Shown in pieces: positions 40,998 through 49,082 of a stretch of DNA of 64,000 nucleotides. Below the pieces are notes generated by a model. That model was given only the letters and a program-made list of their open reading frames with translations. It made no database searches and had not been told where the DNA came from. The translations under genes and the position numbers were made by a program. Positions within the stretch are counted from its first letter, which is position 1. Each line of letters opens with the position of its first letter. The stretch is from Sphaerochaeta globosa str. Buddy (GTDB lineage Bacteria > Spirochaetota > Spirochaetia > Sphaerochaetales > Sphaerochaetaceae): assembly GCF_000190435.1 (NCBI RefSeq), contig NC_015152.1:3168458-3232457 (forward strand). Direction: 5' to 3'.

Positions 40998-41624
40998 ATG
41001 GCAACCAGCAGAAGAGACCGTGCAGACTCCTATACCAAACGTGCACACAAAGAGGGCTATCCCGCCCGTTCCGTCTATAAGCTCGAAGAACTCCAACAGA
41101 GCTTCAACCTCATCAAGAGTGGAGACACCGTCCTGGATGTGGGGGCAGCGCCTGGATCTTGGACGCTGTATACCCACAATGAGCTGATAAAAGGCAAGGG
41201 AACGATTATTGCAGTCGACCTCAATCCCTTGAGCCTCAATCCAGTCCCGGTGACGGTCACGTCCTATGTTGGCGATGCTTTTGGTAAAGAGATGCGCAAT
41301 ACACTCATCTCCCATGGGCCCTACGATGTCATCATCAGTGATGCCGCCCCGATGACCATGGGCAACCGTTCAGTAGACACTTCGCGCAGCGAGAATCTTG
41401 CTGAGCAGGTTATCTACCTTGCCAAGGACCATCTGAAGGTCCATGGCAATCTGGTGGTCAAGATTTTTCAGGGGGGGGGCCAAGTGGAGATGCTCAAGCT
41501 CATGCGCACCCTTTTTGTAAAAGTGAAGCCCTTCAAGCCGAAAGCCTGCAGGGATGATTCATTTGAGATTTATCTGGTAGGTATGGATAAATTGGAAACG
41601 GAGAGTACACCATGCGAATCGTAA
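40998..41624 (+). CDS. rlmE: 23S rRNA (uridine2552-2'-O)-methyltransferase RlmE (FtsJ)
   Basis: A 208-residue SAM-dependent methyltransferase that modifies U2552 late in 50S assembly. The N-terminus has DRADSYTKRAHKEGYPARSVYKLEEL (first catalytic Lys of the K-D-K-E tetrad in the family pattern), then the SAM loop VLDVGAAPGSWT, the acidic position in VIISDAAPMTMGNRSVD (catalytic Asp), and VVKIFQGGGQV with the third catalytic Lys. The G-G-G is encoded by an uninterrupted run of nine G (41471-41479). The leaderless promoter fixes the ATG at 40998. The DUF3842 gene starts inside its 3' end. Confidence 0.93.
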   Translation: MATSRRDRADSYTKRAHKEGYPARSVYKLEELQQSFNLIKSGDTVLDVGAAPGSWTLYTHNELIKGKGTIIAVDLNPLSLNPVPVTVTSYVGDAFGKEMRNTLISHGPYDVIISDAAPMTMGNRSVDTSRSENLAEQVIYLAKDHLKVHGNLVVKIFQGGGQVEMLKLMRTLFVKVKPFKPKACRDDSFEIYLVGMDKLETESTPCES

Positions 41625-42028
41625 TCATCGACGGCCAAGGCGGAAGTTTGGGGAAAAGTATGGTTGAGGCAATCAAAAAACAATTTCCCCACGTTCATCT
41701 GCTGGCCATCGGGACAAACAGCCTTGCAGCGAGTGCCATGCTCCGAAGCGGCGCCGATGCCATTGCAACCGGGGAGAACCCGGTCGTGGTTGCCTCCAGG
41801 AACGCCGATCTGATCATCGGGCCTTTGGGAATCATCACAGCCGATGCCCTGCATGGGGAAATAACCCCTGCCATGGCCATCGCTGTTGCACAAAGTCAGG
41901 CACATAAGATTCTGCTGCCGATAAGCAAATGCAATGTCAGCATCGTAGGAAGGCAAGACTTGAGCCTGGGAGAGATGATAGAGCTCGCCATCAAGGAGAT
42001 TGCAACCTTTCTTGACAACCAAGGCTGA
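41612..42028 (+). CDS. DUF3842 family protein
   Basis: A 138-residue soluble protein of unknown function with a Rossmann-like start (MRIVIIDGQGGSLGKSMVEAI, a G-x-G-x-x-G-like loop), then LLAIGTNSLAASAMLRSGADAIATGENPVVV and PLGIITADALHGEITPAMA. This is the pattern of DUF3842, found mostly in anaerobes. It overlaps the rlmE end by 13 nt, with GGAGAG before the ATG, and lies upstream of the metal-type ABC transporter, which suggests, but does not prove, a link to metal handling. Confidence 0.82.
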   Translation: MRIVIIDGQGGSLGKSMVEAIKKQFPHVHLLAIGTNSLAASAMLRSGADAIATGENPVVVASRNADLIIGPLGIITADALHGEITPAMAIAVAQSQAHKILLPISKCNVSIVGRQDLSLGEMIELAIKEIATFLDNQG

Positions 42029-42098
42029 GGCTTGTACAATTCGCCCAACCAAGCCCCATGAAGGGGTTGATCCTATACCATGTACCTATGAAGAAACG

Positions 42099-42148
42099 AG
42101 CCATGAAGGCAGAGAAGGATGTCAATCCTTTGCTTTCATGGCTTTTTT
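42099..42148 (+). terminator. Terminator/attenuator hairpin directly before the ABC transporter start
   Basis: AGCCATGAA (42099-42107) pairs with TTCATGGCT (42135-42143), with an inner stem AAGGAT/ATCCTT (42115-42130), followed by six T. The ATG of the ABC gene is at 42152, so a transcript entering from upstream would usually end just before it, and the same stem would cover its ribosome-binding region. Confidence 0.75.
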
Positions 42149-42151
42149 ACT

Positions 42152-43195
42152 ATGGAGCTGCCTGTGGAACCGTATCAGCAACCACTTCCCGAGGGAACAA
42201 CCCTAAGCATCTACAACCACGACCAACTCATTTTTTCTGACAGCGGTCGCTGGCTCTCCCCTCTTTTTGCCTTCGAACGCTTCTTGGCCACCTATACAGG
42301 AGAGCGTGACTGCCTTTCAGCCCACGATACGGCAGCAGGCAAAGCCGCAGCTGTTCTGATGAGCCGCATGGGCATTGCAAGGGCGCACATCAATCTGGTG
42401 AGCGACCTCGCCGTAGCGTTCTACGAAGAACACGGCATTCGCATCACTTGGGAAAAACGAATTGAGCGACTGGCATGCAAAACCGAGGATTTGCTTTTTG
42501 ACCTGACAAGCGAAGAGGAAATGTACCGCCTGCTCAGAAGGCGTGCAAAGTTGGTACGGGGAGTTGGTATTGCCGTACAGCAGGTCAGCTATGCATACCC
42601 CGATCTTCCTCCAATCCTTGAGGATCTCTCATTTACTGTAGAGCAAGGCGGCAGGCTCATCATCCAAGGTGACAATGGTATGGGAAAAACCACGTTGCTC
42701 AATCTCTTGCTGGGAAAGCTCACTCCAGCTAAGGGGTCAATCCTTATCGATGACCAGGAAATAACCTCCTTGCCCAAGCGGACGATCGGATACATCAAAC
42801 AGCAGCAGACACAAGAACACTATCCTGTCTCGGTACGGGAGGTGGTCAGCATGGCTGTTGATCCGAGCCTCGATATCAAGCAACAGAAATGGGAGATCGA
42901 CACGGCACTGCGAAGAACCGGAGTGTATGAGCTGGCTGATCGTAATTTCTTTACCCTCAGCGGAGGTGAACGCCAAAAGGTTTCACTCTCACGGACCCTC
43001 TGCCAAAAGGCACGACTTTTGCTTTTGGATGAGCCTACCTCGTTTCTGGATGCAAAGAGCCGAAAAACACTGATCGAGGTACTGCACTCCCTCAGCATGG
43101 ATGAAATGCCGACGATCATCATCGTAACCCATGACAAGGAACTGGAAACCGACCTCCGCTGGCCGGTTCTCCGACTGGAAGGCAAGCATGCATGA
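42152..43195 (+). CDS. DUF1893 domain fused to an ABC transporter ATPase (metal type)
   Basis: A 347-residue two-domain protein. Residues about 10-135 match DUF1893: EGTTLSIYNHDQLIFSDSG, DTAAGKAAAVLMSRMGIARAHI and YEEHGIRITWEKRIERL. Residues about 145-345 form an ABC ATPase: Walker A GDNGMGKTTLL (one residue off the usual G-x-x-G-x-G-K), Q-loop YIKQQQTQ, signature LSGGERQKVSLSR, Walker B LLLLDEPTSFLD and switch His VTHDKE. The following genes encode a ZnuB-like permease and a binding protein, so the complex should import a divalent metal. ATG at 42152 follows a terminator-like hairpin without a good ribosome site. Confidence 0.85.
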   Translation: MELPVEPYQQPLPEGTTLSIYNHDQLIFSDSGRWLSPLFAFERFLATYTGERDCLSAHDTAAGKAAAVLMSRMGIARAHINLVSDLAVAFYEEHGIRITWEKRIERLACKTEDLLFDLTSEEEMYRLLRRRAKLVRGVGIAVQQVSYAYPDLPPILEDLSFTVEQGGRLIIQGDNGMGKTTLLNLLLGKLTPAKGSILIDDQEITSLPKRTIGYIKQQQTQEHYPVSVREVVSMAVDPSLDIKQQKWEIDTALRRTGVYELADRNFFTLSGGERQKVSLSRTLCQKARLLLLDEPTSFLDAKSRKTLIEVLHSLSMDEMPTIIIVTHDKELETDLRWPVLRLEGKHA

Positions 43196-44003
43196 CTTTC
43201 TCTATGCTCTCAGTCTTCCCCCGGTTGCACGGGGCCTGGTTGCCATGGCAATAGCAGGCTTCTGCTTTCCCGCAAGCGGGGTAATGGTTCTGCGCCTGAA
43301 TCTGGTACCGATGCGCTACATGCTCATGCATGGCGTCATCCTTGGGGGGGCCATCTCTCTTGCATTCTCCCTGCCGGTTCTTCCGACCAGCATCCTGCTC
43401 AACCTCTTGCTCGTCCTTCTGATGCTCCGCCTCAAAGGCAGCAACTCGCAAAGCTTCTCTCTTGCCAGTGCAGCGGCAATGGTGTTTTCCATGGCTTTGG
43501 CCTCGTTGGTCATGCATCTGTGGGATGTACCTGCCAAGGATACCCTGCAATTGCTCTGGGGTAGCCCATTTGCGTTGACCTTCGTTGATATTCTCGGCCT
43601 GACAGTCATCGCCTTGGTGCTCATCCTGTATCTGGTTGTAAACTTCAGGACAGTCAGCGCCATATTTTTCGACCCGGAGATCGCCCATTCATTGGGTATG
43701 TCGGTCACATGGCATTATACGCTCATGGTTCTGGTTATTGCCTTGGTGATCGCCTTTGCAATGAAGCTATTGGGTGCTCTGCTCATCGATGCCCTGCTCA
43801 TCCTTCCAGTCATGGTAGGAAGCAAGCGTGCTGCAAGTCTCAAGCAGCTCATAGGGTTCTCCTGCCTCACCGGCTTGTTCATCTCGACTTTCGGTTATGT
43901 GCTGGCTGTTGCCACCGACCTTCCACCCAGTGGAACAATTGCCTTGCTTTCGGCTTTGCTCTATCTCGCCCCTACATCACACAAGAAAGGAATTGCTGTA
44001 TGA
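43188..44003 (+). CDS. ABC transporter permease, zinc/manganese (ZnuB/TroC-like) family
   Basis: A 271-residue inner-membrane protein with eight to nine hydrophobic helices, the layout of ABC-3 permeases for Zn2+ or Mn2+. Family features are PVARGLVAMAIAGFCFPASGVMVLRLNLVPMRYMLMHGV near the start and the coupling helix region KLLGALLIDALLILPVMVGSKRAAS. The ATG at 43188 has GGAAGG upstream and overlaps the ABC ATPase stop by 8 nt; it overlaps the binding-protein gene by 4 nt (ATGA). Confidence 0.87.
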   Translation: MHDFLYALSLPPVARGLVAMAIAGFCFPASGVMVLRLNLVPMRYMLMHGVILGGAISLAFSLPVLPTSILLNLLLVLLMLRLKGSNSQSFSLASAAAMVFSMALASLVMHLWDVPAKDTLQLLWGSPFALTFVDILGLTVIALVLILYLVVNFRTVSAIFFDPEIAHSLGMSVTWHYTLMVLVIALVIAFAMKLLGALLIDALLILPVMVGSKRAASLKQLIGFSCLTGLFISTFGYVLAVATDLPPSGTIALLSALLYLAPTSHKKGIAV

Positions 44004-44773
44004 AGAACTATCGTTTCATTGCCCTCTTGCTCGTCATCAGTGTCTCTCTCTTTGCCCAGGGTGTCCCCGAAGAGGTTGCTGCTTCTGCTGCATCCAGACC
44101 TGCTCTGATTGTCGCCTCCACCAGTTGGACCGCGGCCTTTGCCGACTTGGCAGGCCTGGACGACGTACCCTTCATCGCCCCGGCGAACCTGATACATCCC
44201 CCTGAGTATGAGATTGTCGTCAGCGATGTATTGAAGATCAACCATGCGGATTACTTCATCTATGCCGGCTATGAGCGGATGATGCAGAGCATGGGTTCCT
44301 CGATCAAGAAGGAAGCGGCCTCACTGCTCAAGATCAACACCAACAACAGCATTGAGAATGTCAGCGAACAGGCAGGAATCATTGCCTCGCTGATGGGAAC
44401 GCAGGATGAGAGCCAAAAGCGTGTCGCCCACTATAGGCAGACCATCAAGGCAGGGGCGGAGAAGGTACGCCAGGAAGAACTGGACCAATTGAAGGTCTAC
44501 TGTCATGCCATGCAAGCCTTCCTTGCAAAGGACTTGGGGCTTTCGATAGCCGGCACGTTCGGTCCCGGCCCGGTGACAGCAGCCCAAATAGCAGAGGTTG
44601 CCAAAGGTGGGTACGACCTTATCATCGACAACATCCACAACCCGATCGCCAAACCATTTATGGAGGTTTCACCTGCAACCAAGTTGGTGGTATGGCGCAA
44701 TTTTCCCGAGCGTGGAGGAAGGAACAGCCTCAATGAAATGGTCAAGGCCAACATTGAGCAGCTTTTTGAATAG
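44000..44773 (+). CDS. Metal ABC transporter substrate-binding protein (ZnuA/TroA-like)
   Basis: A 257-residue periplasmic protein with a signal peptide (NYRFIALLLVISVSLFA). It has the cluster A-I layout: SWTAAFADLAGL, LIHPPEYEIVVSDVLKINHADYFIYAG (usual H-x-x-E-x-x-P-S-D replaced by H-P-P-E-Y), a long linking helix with KAGAEKVRQEEL, and GYDLIIDNIHNPIAKPFMEVSP near the end. The His-rich loop of ZnuA is missing. Candidate ligands are His in LIHPPE, His in VYCHAMQA and His in NIHNP. Metal identity is uncertain. The gene overlaps the permease (ATGA). A hairpin follows. Confidence 0.78.
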   Translation: MKNYRFIALLLVISVSLFAQGVPEEVAASAASRPALIVASTSWTAAFADLAGLDDVPFIAPANLIHPPEYEIVVSDVLKINHADYFIYAGYERMMQSMGSSIKKEAASLLKINTNNSIENVSEQAGIIASLMGTQDESQKRVAHYRQTIKAGAEKVRQEELDQLKVYCHAMQAFLAKDLGLSIAGTFGPGPVTAAQIAEVAKGGYDLIIDNIHNPIAKPFMEVSPATKLVVWRNFPERGGRNSLNEMVKANIEQLFE

Positions 44774-44780
44774 AGAAGCA

Positions 44781-44805
44781 GAGAGCCACCGTTCTGGTGG
44801 CTCTC
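44781..44805. terminator. Hairpin between convergent operons
   Basis: GAGAGCCACC and GGTGGCTCTC form a perfect 10-bp stem with a five-base loop. Neither strand has a T-run after it, so termination would be weak or Rho-assisted. Confidence 0.5.
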
Positions 44806-44812
44806 AATATGC

Positions 44813-45631
44813 TTAGTGGTAATACTTTCCGTACGTTCCCTTCAAGAAGGCAACTGTACGCTGGGCTGCAGTATCGGGATCGGGATACGGAAGAATCTCG
44901 GCTGTTGTCCAACCATCGTATCCGATACTAGTCAATGCCTCAAAAATCTCATCCCAATGCATATGCCCATCACCGGGGGCGTGACGGTTGGTATCGGCGA
45001 AGTGCACATACCTGACATACTCCTTGTTGCGGATGAAACTCGCCCCAATTTTGTCATCCTCAATATTCATGTGGAACACGTCGGGCATCATGACAAAGTT
45101 CTTGCGATTGACTTTCCTCAACATCTCACTGCATTCATCGAGGTTGTTGATGAAATCAATCTCATAGCGGTTCACCGGCTCAAGAATCAGATCCACCCCG
45201 CGCTTCTCGGCATGATCGGCAACCTTGTGAGCCATGTCTAGAAAAAGGTTCTCGACCAAGGTGATATCACGGCCTGCAATGGGACCTCGGGTACGACCGA
45301 TATTCACCAAGCCGCCGAACTCACCGGCAAGGTCGATGAATTCACAAAAGGTCTTATAGAGCTCTGCCCTATTTTCCTTGTTCTCATCGGTGAAGTGAAG
45401 ACCCCGGGCGGCAAAAACCTGACCCGAAGAGATGGCGCTCACCTCCAGCTGGTTATCCCTGAGCCATTGCTTAAGCCCATGCTTATCCACTTCATTGGGA
45501 TTCTTCAGGGCAAGTTCTACTCCATCATACCCAAGGGCATGGGCTTTGATGATGGATTCCTTCACTCCCCTGAATACTACAAACGCATTGGGCATCGCCT
45601 CCTTGGAGGCAATAGCTACCGCTAATTTCAT
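44813..45631 (-). CDS. Sugar isomerase/epimerase, TIM-barrel (hydroxypyruvate isomerase-like)
   Basis: A 272-residue xylose-isomerase-like TIM barrel. Metal-ligand blocks are LGYDGVELALKNP, VDLILEPVNRYEIDF (Glu), NFVMMPDVFHMNIED (Asp, His), RYVHFADTNRHAPGDGHMHWDE (His) and WTTAEILPYPDP (Glu), as in hydroxypyruvate isomerases and related ketose 3-epimerases. ATG at 45631 has AAGGGA upstream. It is the last gene of the GntR-linked operon with an iron alcohol dehydrogenase and a split transketolase, so it probably isomerises the incoming sugar or a product. Confidence 0.87.
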   Translation of the reverse strand: MKLAVAIASKEAMPNAFVVFRGVKESIIKAHALGYDGVELALKNPNEVDKHGLKQWLRDNQLEVSAISSGQVFAARGLHFTDENKENRAELYKTFCEFIDLAGEFGGLVNIGRTRGPIAGRDITLVENLFLDMAHKVADHAEKRGVDLILEPVNRYEIDFINNLDECSEMLRKVNRKNFVMMPDVFHMNIEDDKIGASFIRNKEYVRYVHFADTNRHAPGDGHMHWDEIFEALTSIGYDGWTTAEILPYPDPDTAAQRTVAFLKGTYGKYYH

Positions 45632-45654
45632 GGTTTTTCCCTTACGATACAACT

Positions 45655-45678
45655 GCAGGACACCAGAAGGTGTCCTGC
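45655..45678 (-). other. Intercistronic hairpin between the alcohol dehydrogenase and isomerase genes
   Basis: GCAGGACACC and GGTGTCCTGC form a perfect 10-bp stem with a four-base loop in the 61-nt gap. It has no T-run and probably tunes relative expression. Confidence 0.6.
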
Positions 45679-45692
45679 TGCTGTGAAATCAC

Positions 45693-46970
45693 TTACATCT
45701 CCTTGATCAGGGAGAGGTCTCCAGATGCTGCTGCACGAAGCAGCGGCTCCATGTATACGTCCACATCGCTACTCTTCATCGGAACAGGCATGTTCTTCAG
45801 CTTCATCTCAAGCTGGGGATCCTTTGCTGCGGCAAGGGCCCGCTGGATATGTGCATCGGTGAAGCCCTTCAGGTCGGTGAGCTTTGAAGGAGCCTTGATG
45901 GACTTGCTGAAAGCAATCATGGCATCAGCCACAGCCAAGGCAAGGGCACGGCCTTCAAGCTTCTCAACGGAGGAACCAAAACCGAAGGAAGAGAAAATGG
46001 AACCGACAACCTTCAGCTGCTCCTGGATTGCCTTGCTGTACAGTACGGCGTAGTACGGGTTCATGATACCGCAGGCTGTTCCATGGCTGACGATGTCAAC
46101 GAGGGAGAAGCTGGTCAGGTGGGCGCCGCTGGTGCCCCCGATCATGATGGCATAGCCGCCAAGGTCGGTGGCAAGGCCGATGGCCTCACGAGCTTCCACA
46201 TTTTTTGGATCCTCGACTAGGACTTTTGCGTATTTGGCAACCAAGCTGATGGCACAGTCAGCAATCTGCTGGGCCTTCTCATAGGTAGCTTCCTTGGCAC
46301 CGCAGAACACCTCGAAGGTGTGGGCGATGGCATCCAGTGCTCCGTCGATGGTGACTGAAATCGGCATGGAGACCGTGGTCTCGTAATCGAACAGGCCTAC
46401 AGTGGGCACCAAGGCATTGTCGACGATCAGCTTCTTCTGTCCTACCACCGGGTCGGTGATATTGGCGTACTTGGTCAAGTGTGCACCGCTGGAAGCTGAG
46501 GTTTGCACGGCGATTACGGGAATCAAGGTGGTGTTAGTCTTCGCAAGTGCATCACTTACCACGTTGGTCCCAAAATAGTGGTCGATCTCAGGAGTTACCT
46601 TGGAGCCCAAGGCTGCAAGGGCGTTGGCAGCTTTCACGGCATCGATTGAAGAACCACCGCCGATAACGACAATGCTGTCCGGCTTGGTGTGCAGGATATA
46701 CGATTCCAGGCGATAGACGTCTTCACGGGGGGCATTGGGCTTAGCGTCGGGAGCGATGACGCCACCGGCGAGCTCAACACCTGCACTCTTCAGGTATGAG
46801 ACAACACGATCAGCAATCGGCTTCATATAGGTGGTATTGCTGACCACCAGTGCACGTTTTCCAAAAGCTGCGGCAAGAGGACCTACCTGGTCGAGGACAC
46901 CCAGACCATGGACATAGGAATCCCCTTTCCATTCTTTCAGAAGTTCATAGGCACGTTTCATTTGATCCAT
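45693..46970 (-). CDS. Iron-containing alcohol dehydrogenase
   Basis: A 425-residue group III dehydrogenase. The NAD-binding loop VVIGGGSSIDAVKAANAL lies near residue 100, and the metal-binding region is DAIAHTFEVFCG (Asp and His) together with LVDIVSHGTACGIMNPYYA (His). Expected substrates are aldehydes or short hydroxyacids such as lactaldehyde or glycolaldehyde. It is third gene of the operon after the two transketolase subunits, with 12 nt separation, so it may reduce or oxidise an aldehyde released there. Confidence 0.9.
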   Translation of the reverse strand: MDQMKRAYELLKEWKGDSYVHGLGVLDQVGPLAAAFGKRALVVSNTTYMKPIADRVVSYLKSAGVELAGGVIAPDAKPNAPREDVYRLESYILHTKPDSIVVIGGGSSIDAVKAANALAALGSKVTPEIDHYFGTNVVSDALAKTNTTLIPVIAVQTSASSGAHLTKYANITDPVVGQKKLIVDNALVPTVGLFDYETTVSMPISVTIDGALDAIAHTFEVFCGAKEATYEKAQQIADCAISLVAKYAKVLVEDPKNVEAREAIGLATDLGGYAIMIGGTSGAHLTSFSLVDIVSHGTACGIMNPYYAVLYSKAIQEQLKVVGSIFSSFGFGSSVEKLEGRALALAVADAMIAFSKSIKAPSKLTDLKGFTDAHIQRALAAAKDPQLEMKLKNMPVPMKSSDVDVYMEPLLRAAASGDLSLIKEM

Positions 46971-46982
46971 TATTCATTCTCC

Positions 46983-47900
46983 TTATTTGCAGAGAGCCTT
47001 GGCACGATCGGCAATATTCTCTGCGCTGATTCCATACTTTGCCAAAAGCGGCTCATAGGGGCCGGACTCGGTAAACGTATCTTCAATTCCAATCGCATCA
47101 AATTTACAGGAAATTCCCTGTTTCATAAAGGCCTCACTGACAGCAGAGGCAAACCCACCGGCAAGAACATGCTCTTCCACACACAGCAGCCTACCGGTTT
47201 TTGCAACACTCTTTGCAAGAGGAGCCAGGTCAAGCGGCTTTACCACAGGAACGCTGAGCACCTCCGCCTTGATGCCTTGCTGAGCAAGCAGGGTAACTGC
47301 CTCCACAGCGAAACTTGCGGTTATGCCGTTTGCTGCGATGGTGACATCACTTCCCTCGGCTGCACACACAGTTTCGATAGTCTTACTCGGGGGCAGGTCG
47401 GGCATGGCGTTCCGGTTGAGCCTGATGTACACCGGCCCTTTCTGGGTCAATGCATATTCGAGGGCCTTTTCAGCCTGGGCACTGTCGGAGGGCACGATCA
47501 CCTGCATGTTCGGAAGTGCGCGCATGATGGCGATATCGGTGATGGACTGATGGCTTGCTCCATCGAAGGAGTCGGAAAGACCACCGTACGCCCCTGCAAT
47601 GATTACCGGGAGGTTGTTGTAGCAGATGGTGTTTCGGATTTGGTCGGTTGCCTTCAGGGCAAGGAAAATTGCAAAGGCGTTTACTACCGGATGGTAGCCG
47701 GCCGTAGCCATACCGGCAGCAATGTCCACCATGTTGGCCTCGGCGACGCCGACGTTGAAGAACCGGTCGGGATAAGCCTTGCCGAACAAGGCACTCTTGG
47801 TGGAAGAGGATACATCGGCATCCAGGACCACCAATTCAGGATGGGTAGCGCCCAACTCGGCAAGCTTCTTGCCGAAGGCATCTCGCATGGCAATGCTCAT
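46983..47900 (-). CDS. Transketolase, C-terminal subunit
   Basis: A 305-residue protein matching the pyrimidine-binding and C-terminal domains of transketolase. It has the TPP-activating Glu in NVGVAEANMVDIAAGMATAGYHP and the block GASHQSITDIAIMRALPNMQVIVPSDSAQAEKA. It works as a heterodimer with the N-terminal subunit made from the gene directly upstream (ATGA overlap). Split transketolases often act on unusual sugars, for example apulose-4-phosphate or sulfo-sugars; the actual substrate is not evident. Confidence 0.93.
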   Translation of the reverse strand: MSIAMRDAFGKKLAELGATHPELVVLDADVSSSTKSALFGKAYPDRFFNVGVAEANMVDIAAGMATAGYHPVVNAFAIFLALKATDQIRNTICYNNLPVIIAGAYGGLSDSFDGASHQSITDIAIMRALPNMQVIVPSDSAQAEKALEYALTQKGPVYIRLNRNAMPDLPPSKTIETVCAAEGSDVTIAANGITASFAVEAVTLLAQQGIKAEVLSVPVVKPLDLAPLAKSVAKTGRLLCVEEHVLAGGFASAVSEAFMKQGISCKFDAIGIEDTFTESGPYEPLLAKYGISAENIADRAKALCK

Positions 47901-48787
47901 AGTGCAGCCTCCTTCTTGCTCAGATCAGCGTTCAATTCCTCAATACCCTTTGCATAGGAGGCATCGTCGATTACAGCCCCGTGCCAAGTATTCTTCCCTT
48001 CAGTGAAGGAAACACCCTTGCCCTTGATTGTGTCGTAGATGACAGCCTTCGGCCAAACATCATCGCCGTCCATCCAAGCAAACGAGTCAAGAATATCGTT
48101 CGTATCGTGGCCGTTGTACGCCTTGGGGGCGACATTCCAGCCGAATGCTTTCAACTTCTCGGCAAGCGGTCCAAGGGGCATGATTTCATCCTCGGTACCA
48201 TCGAGCTGAACCTTGTTGTAGTCGATCATCAGAACAAAGTGCTCAGGCTTGAACTTGGCGGCACTCATGAGGGCCTCCCAGCTCTGTCCTTCGTTCAGGC
48301 AGCCCTCGCCGCTGATCACATAGGTCCACCAATGCTGCTTGGAAAGCTGTGCGGCAAGAGCCATACCCAGGCCAATTGAAAGGCCGTGTCCGAGAGCTCC
48401 GGTTGACATGTCGACGCCGGGAAGCTTGTTCATGCAAGGATGTCCCTGCAGACGTGAGTCAAGCTTGCGGAAAGAAGACAGCTCCTCAGTGGGAAAGAAT
48501 CCGCGGTGTGCGAGGATTGTGTACAAATTCATGGACGCATGACCCTTGGAGAGGATGACACGGTCGCGGTCTTCCTTCTTTGGGTTGGATGGGTCAATGG
48601 AAATACGGTTGAAATAGAGGGCGGTGGTCAACTCGGCACTGGAAGCAGCTCCACCCCAGTGTCCCGTTCCCCTGTCGTGCAGGGTACTGAACATAACGGT
48701 TCTGAAATATGCGGCCAGGACGGCTAGTTCATCGGCATTGAACGTTCGGTCCGGCTGGGAGAGCAACTCCTTGACACGTGTATTCAT
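47897..48787 (-). CDS. Transketolase, N-terminal subunit
   Basis: A 296-residue TPP-binding subunit. Visible are the donor-site His in ILSKGHASMNLYTIL and RGTGHWGGAASSAEL, and the TPP/Mg motif SGEGCLNEGQSWEALMSAAKF ending with NKVQLDG (G-E-G where G-D-G is usual). First gene of the operon tktN-tktC-adh-isomerase. AAGGAG precedes the ATG at 48787. A GntR-type operator (48845-48865) is 58 bp upstream. Confidence 0.93.
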   Translation of the reverse strand: MNTRVKELLSQPDRTFNADELAVLAAYFRTVMFSTLHDRGTGHWGGAASSAELTTALYFNRISIDPSNPKKEDRDRVILSKGHASMNLYTILAHRGFFPTEELSSFRKLDSRLQGHPCMNKLPGVDMSTGALGHGLSIGLGMALAAQLSKQHWWTYVISGEGCLNEGQSWEALMSAAKFKPEHFVLMIDYNKVQLDGTEDEIMPLGPLAEKLKAFGWNVAPKAYNGHDTNDILDSFAWMDGDDVWPKAVIYDTIKGKGVSFTEGKNTWHGAVIDDASYAKGIEELNADLSKKEAAL

Positions 48788-48844
48788 CTAGGAAACTCCT
48801 TGTTTTATACAGATTCAGGTTGGTGCAATACCGCAGAAAATCTG

Positions 48845-48865
48845 TATTGTGTACTGTATACAATA
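48845..48865. promoter_or_regulatory. GntR-type operator before the split transketolase operon
   Basis: TATTGTGTAC-T-GTATACAATA is a 21-bp palindrome with one mismatch per arm. Its core resembles TTGTATACAA, found twice before the pdxA-like operon and at the start of the GntR gene. Confidence 0.65.
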
Positions 48866-49082
48866 TAGATATCATGGAGAAGAAAAGATGTCAAAGGGAT
48901 TCTTGTACATATTAGACATTTCTCAAAAAAAACTGGGTAATCTTTGGTTGATTCACAACAAATGCATGAAAAATGGTGAAAATTTTCTTGTTGATTATGC
49001 AGAGATTTTTTTGTACACAATTGTGATTGACGAACCTAAGAATACCTTTTACTCTTAAGGGGACTAGTTAAGGAGCCATCGC
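48866..49082. other. Intergenic region between transketolase operon and GntR gene
   Basis: 217 AT-rich bases. TTGTACACAA (49011-49020) is another operator candidate. A 56-codon frame from 48888 (after GGAGAAG) reads MSKGFLYILDISQKK and is possible but has no recognised similarity. AAGGAG at 49071-49076 serves the GntR gene. No promoter is clear. Confidence 0.4.

Noticed and set aside
48888-49058. Possible 56-residue protein (MSKGFLYILDISQKK start) before the GntR gene
   Set aside because: It has a fair GGAGAAG site but sits in AT-rich regulatory DNA, overlaps operator candidates and resembles nothing known. Kept only as a note in the intergenic entry.
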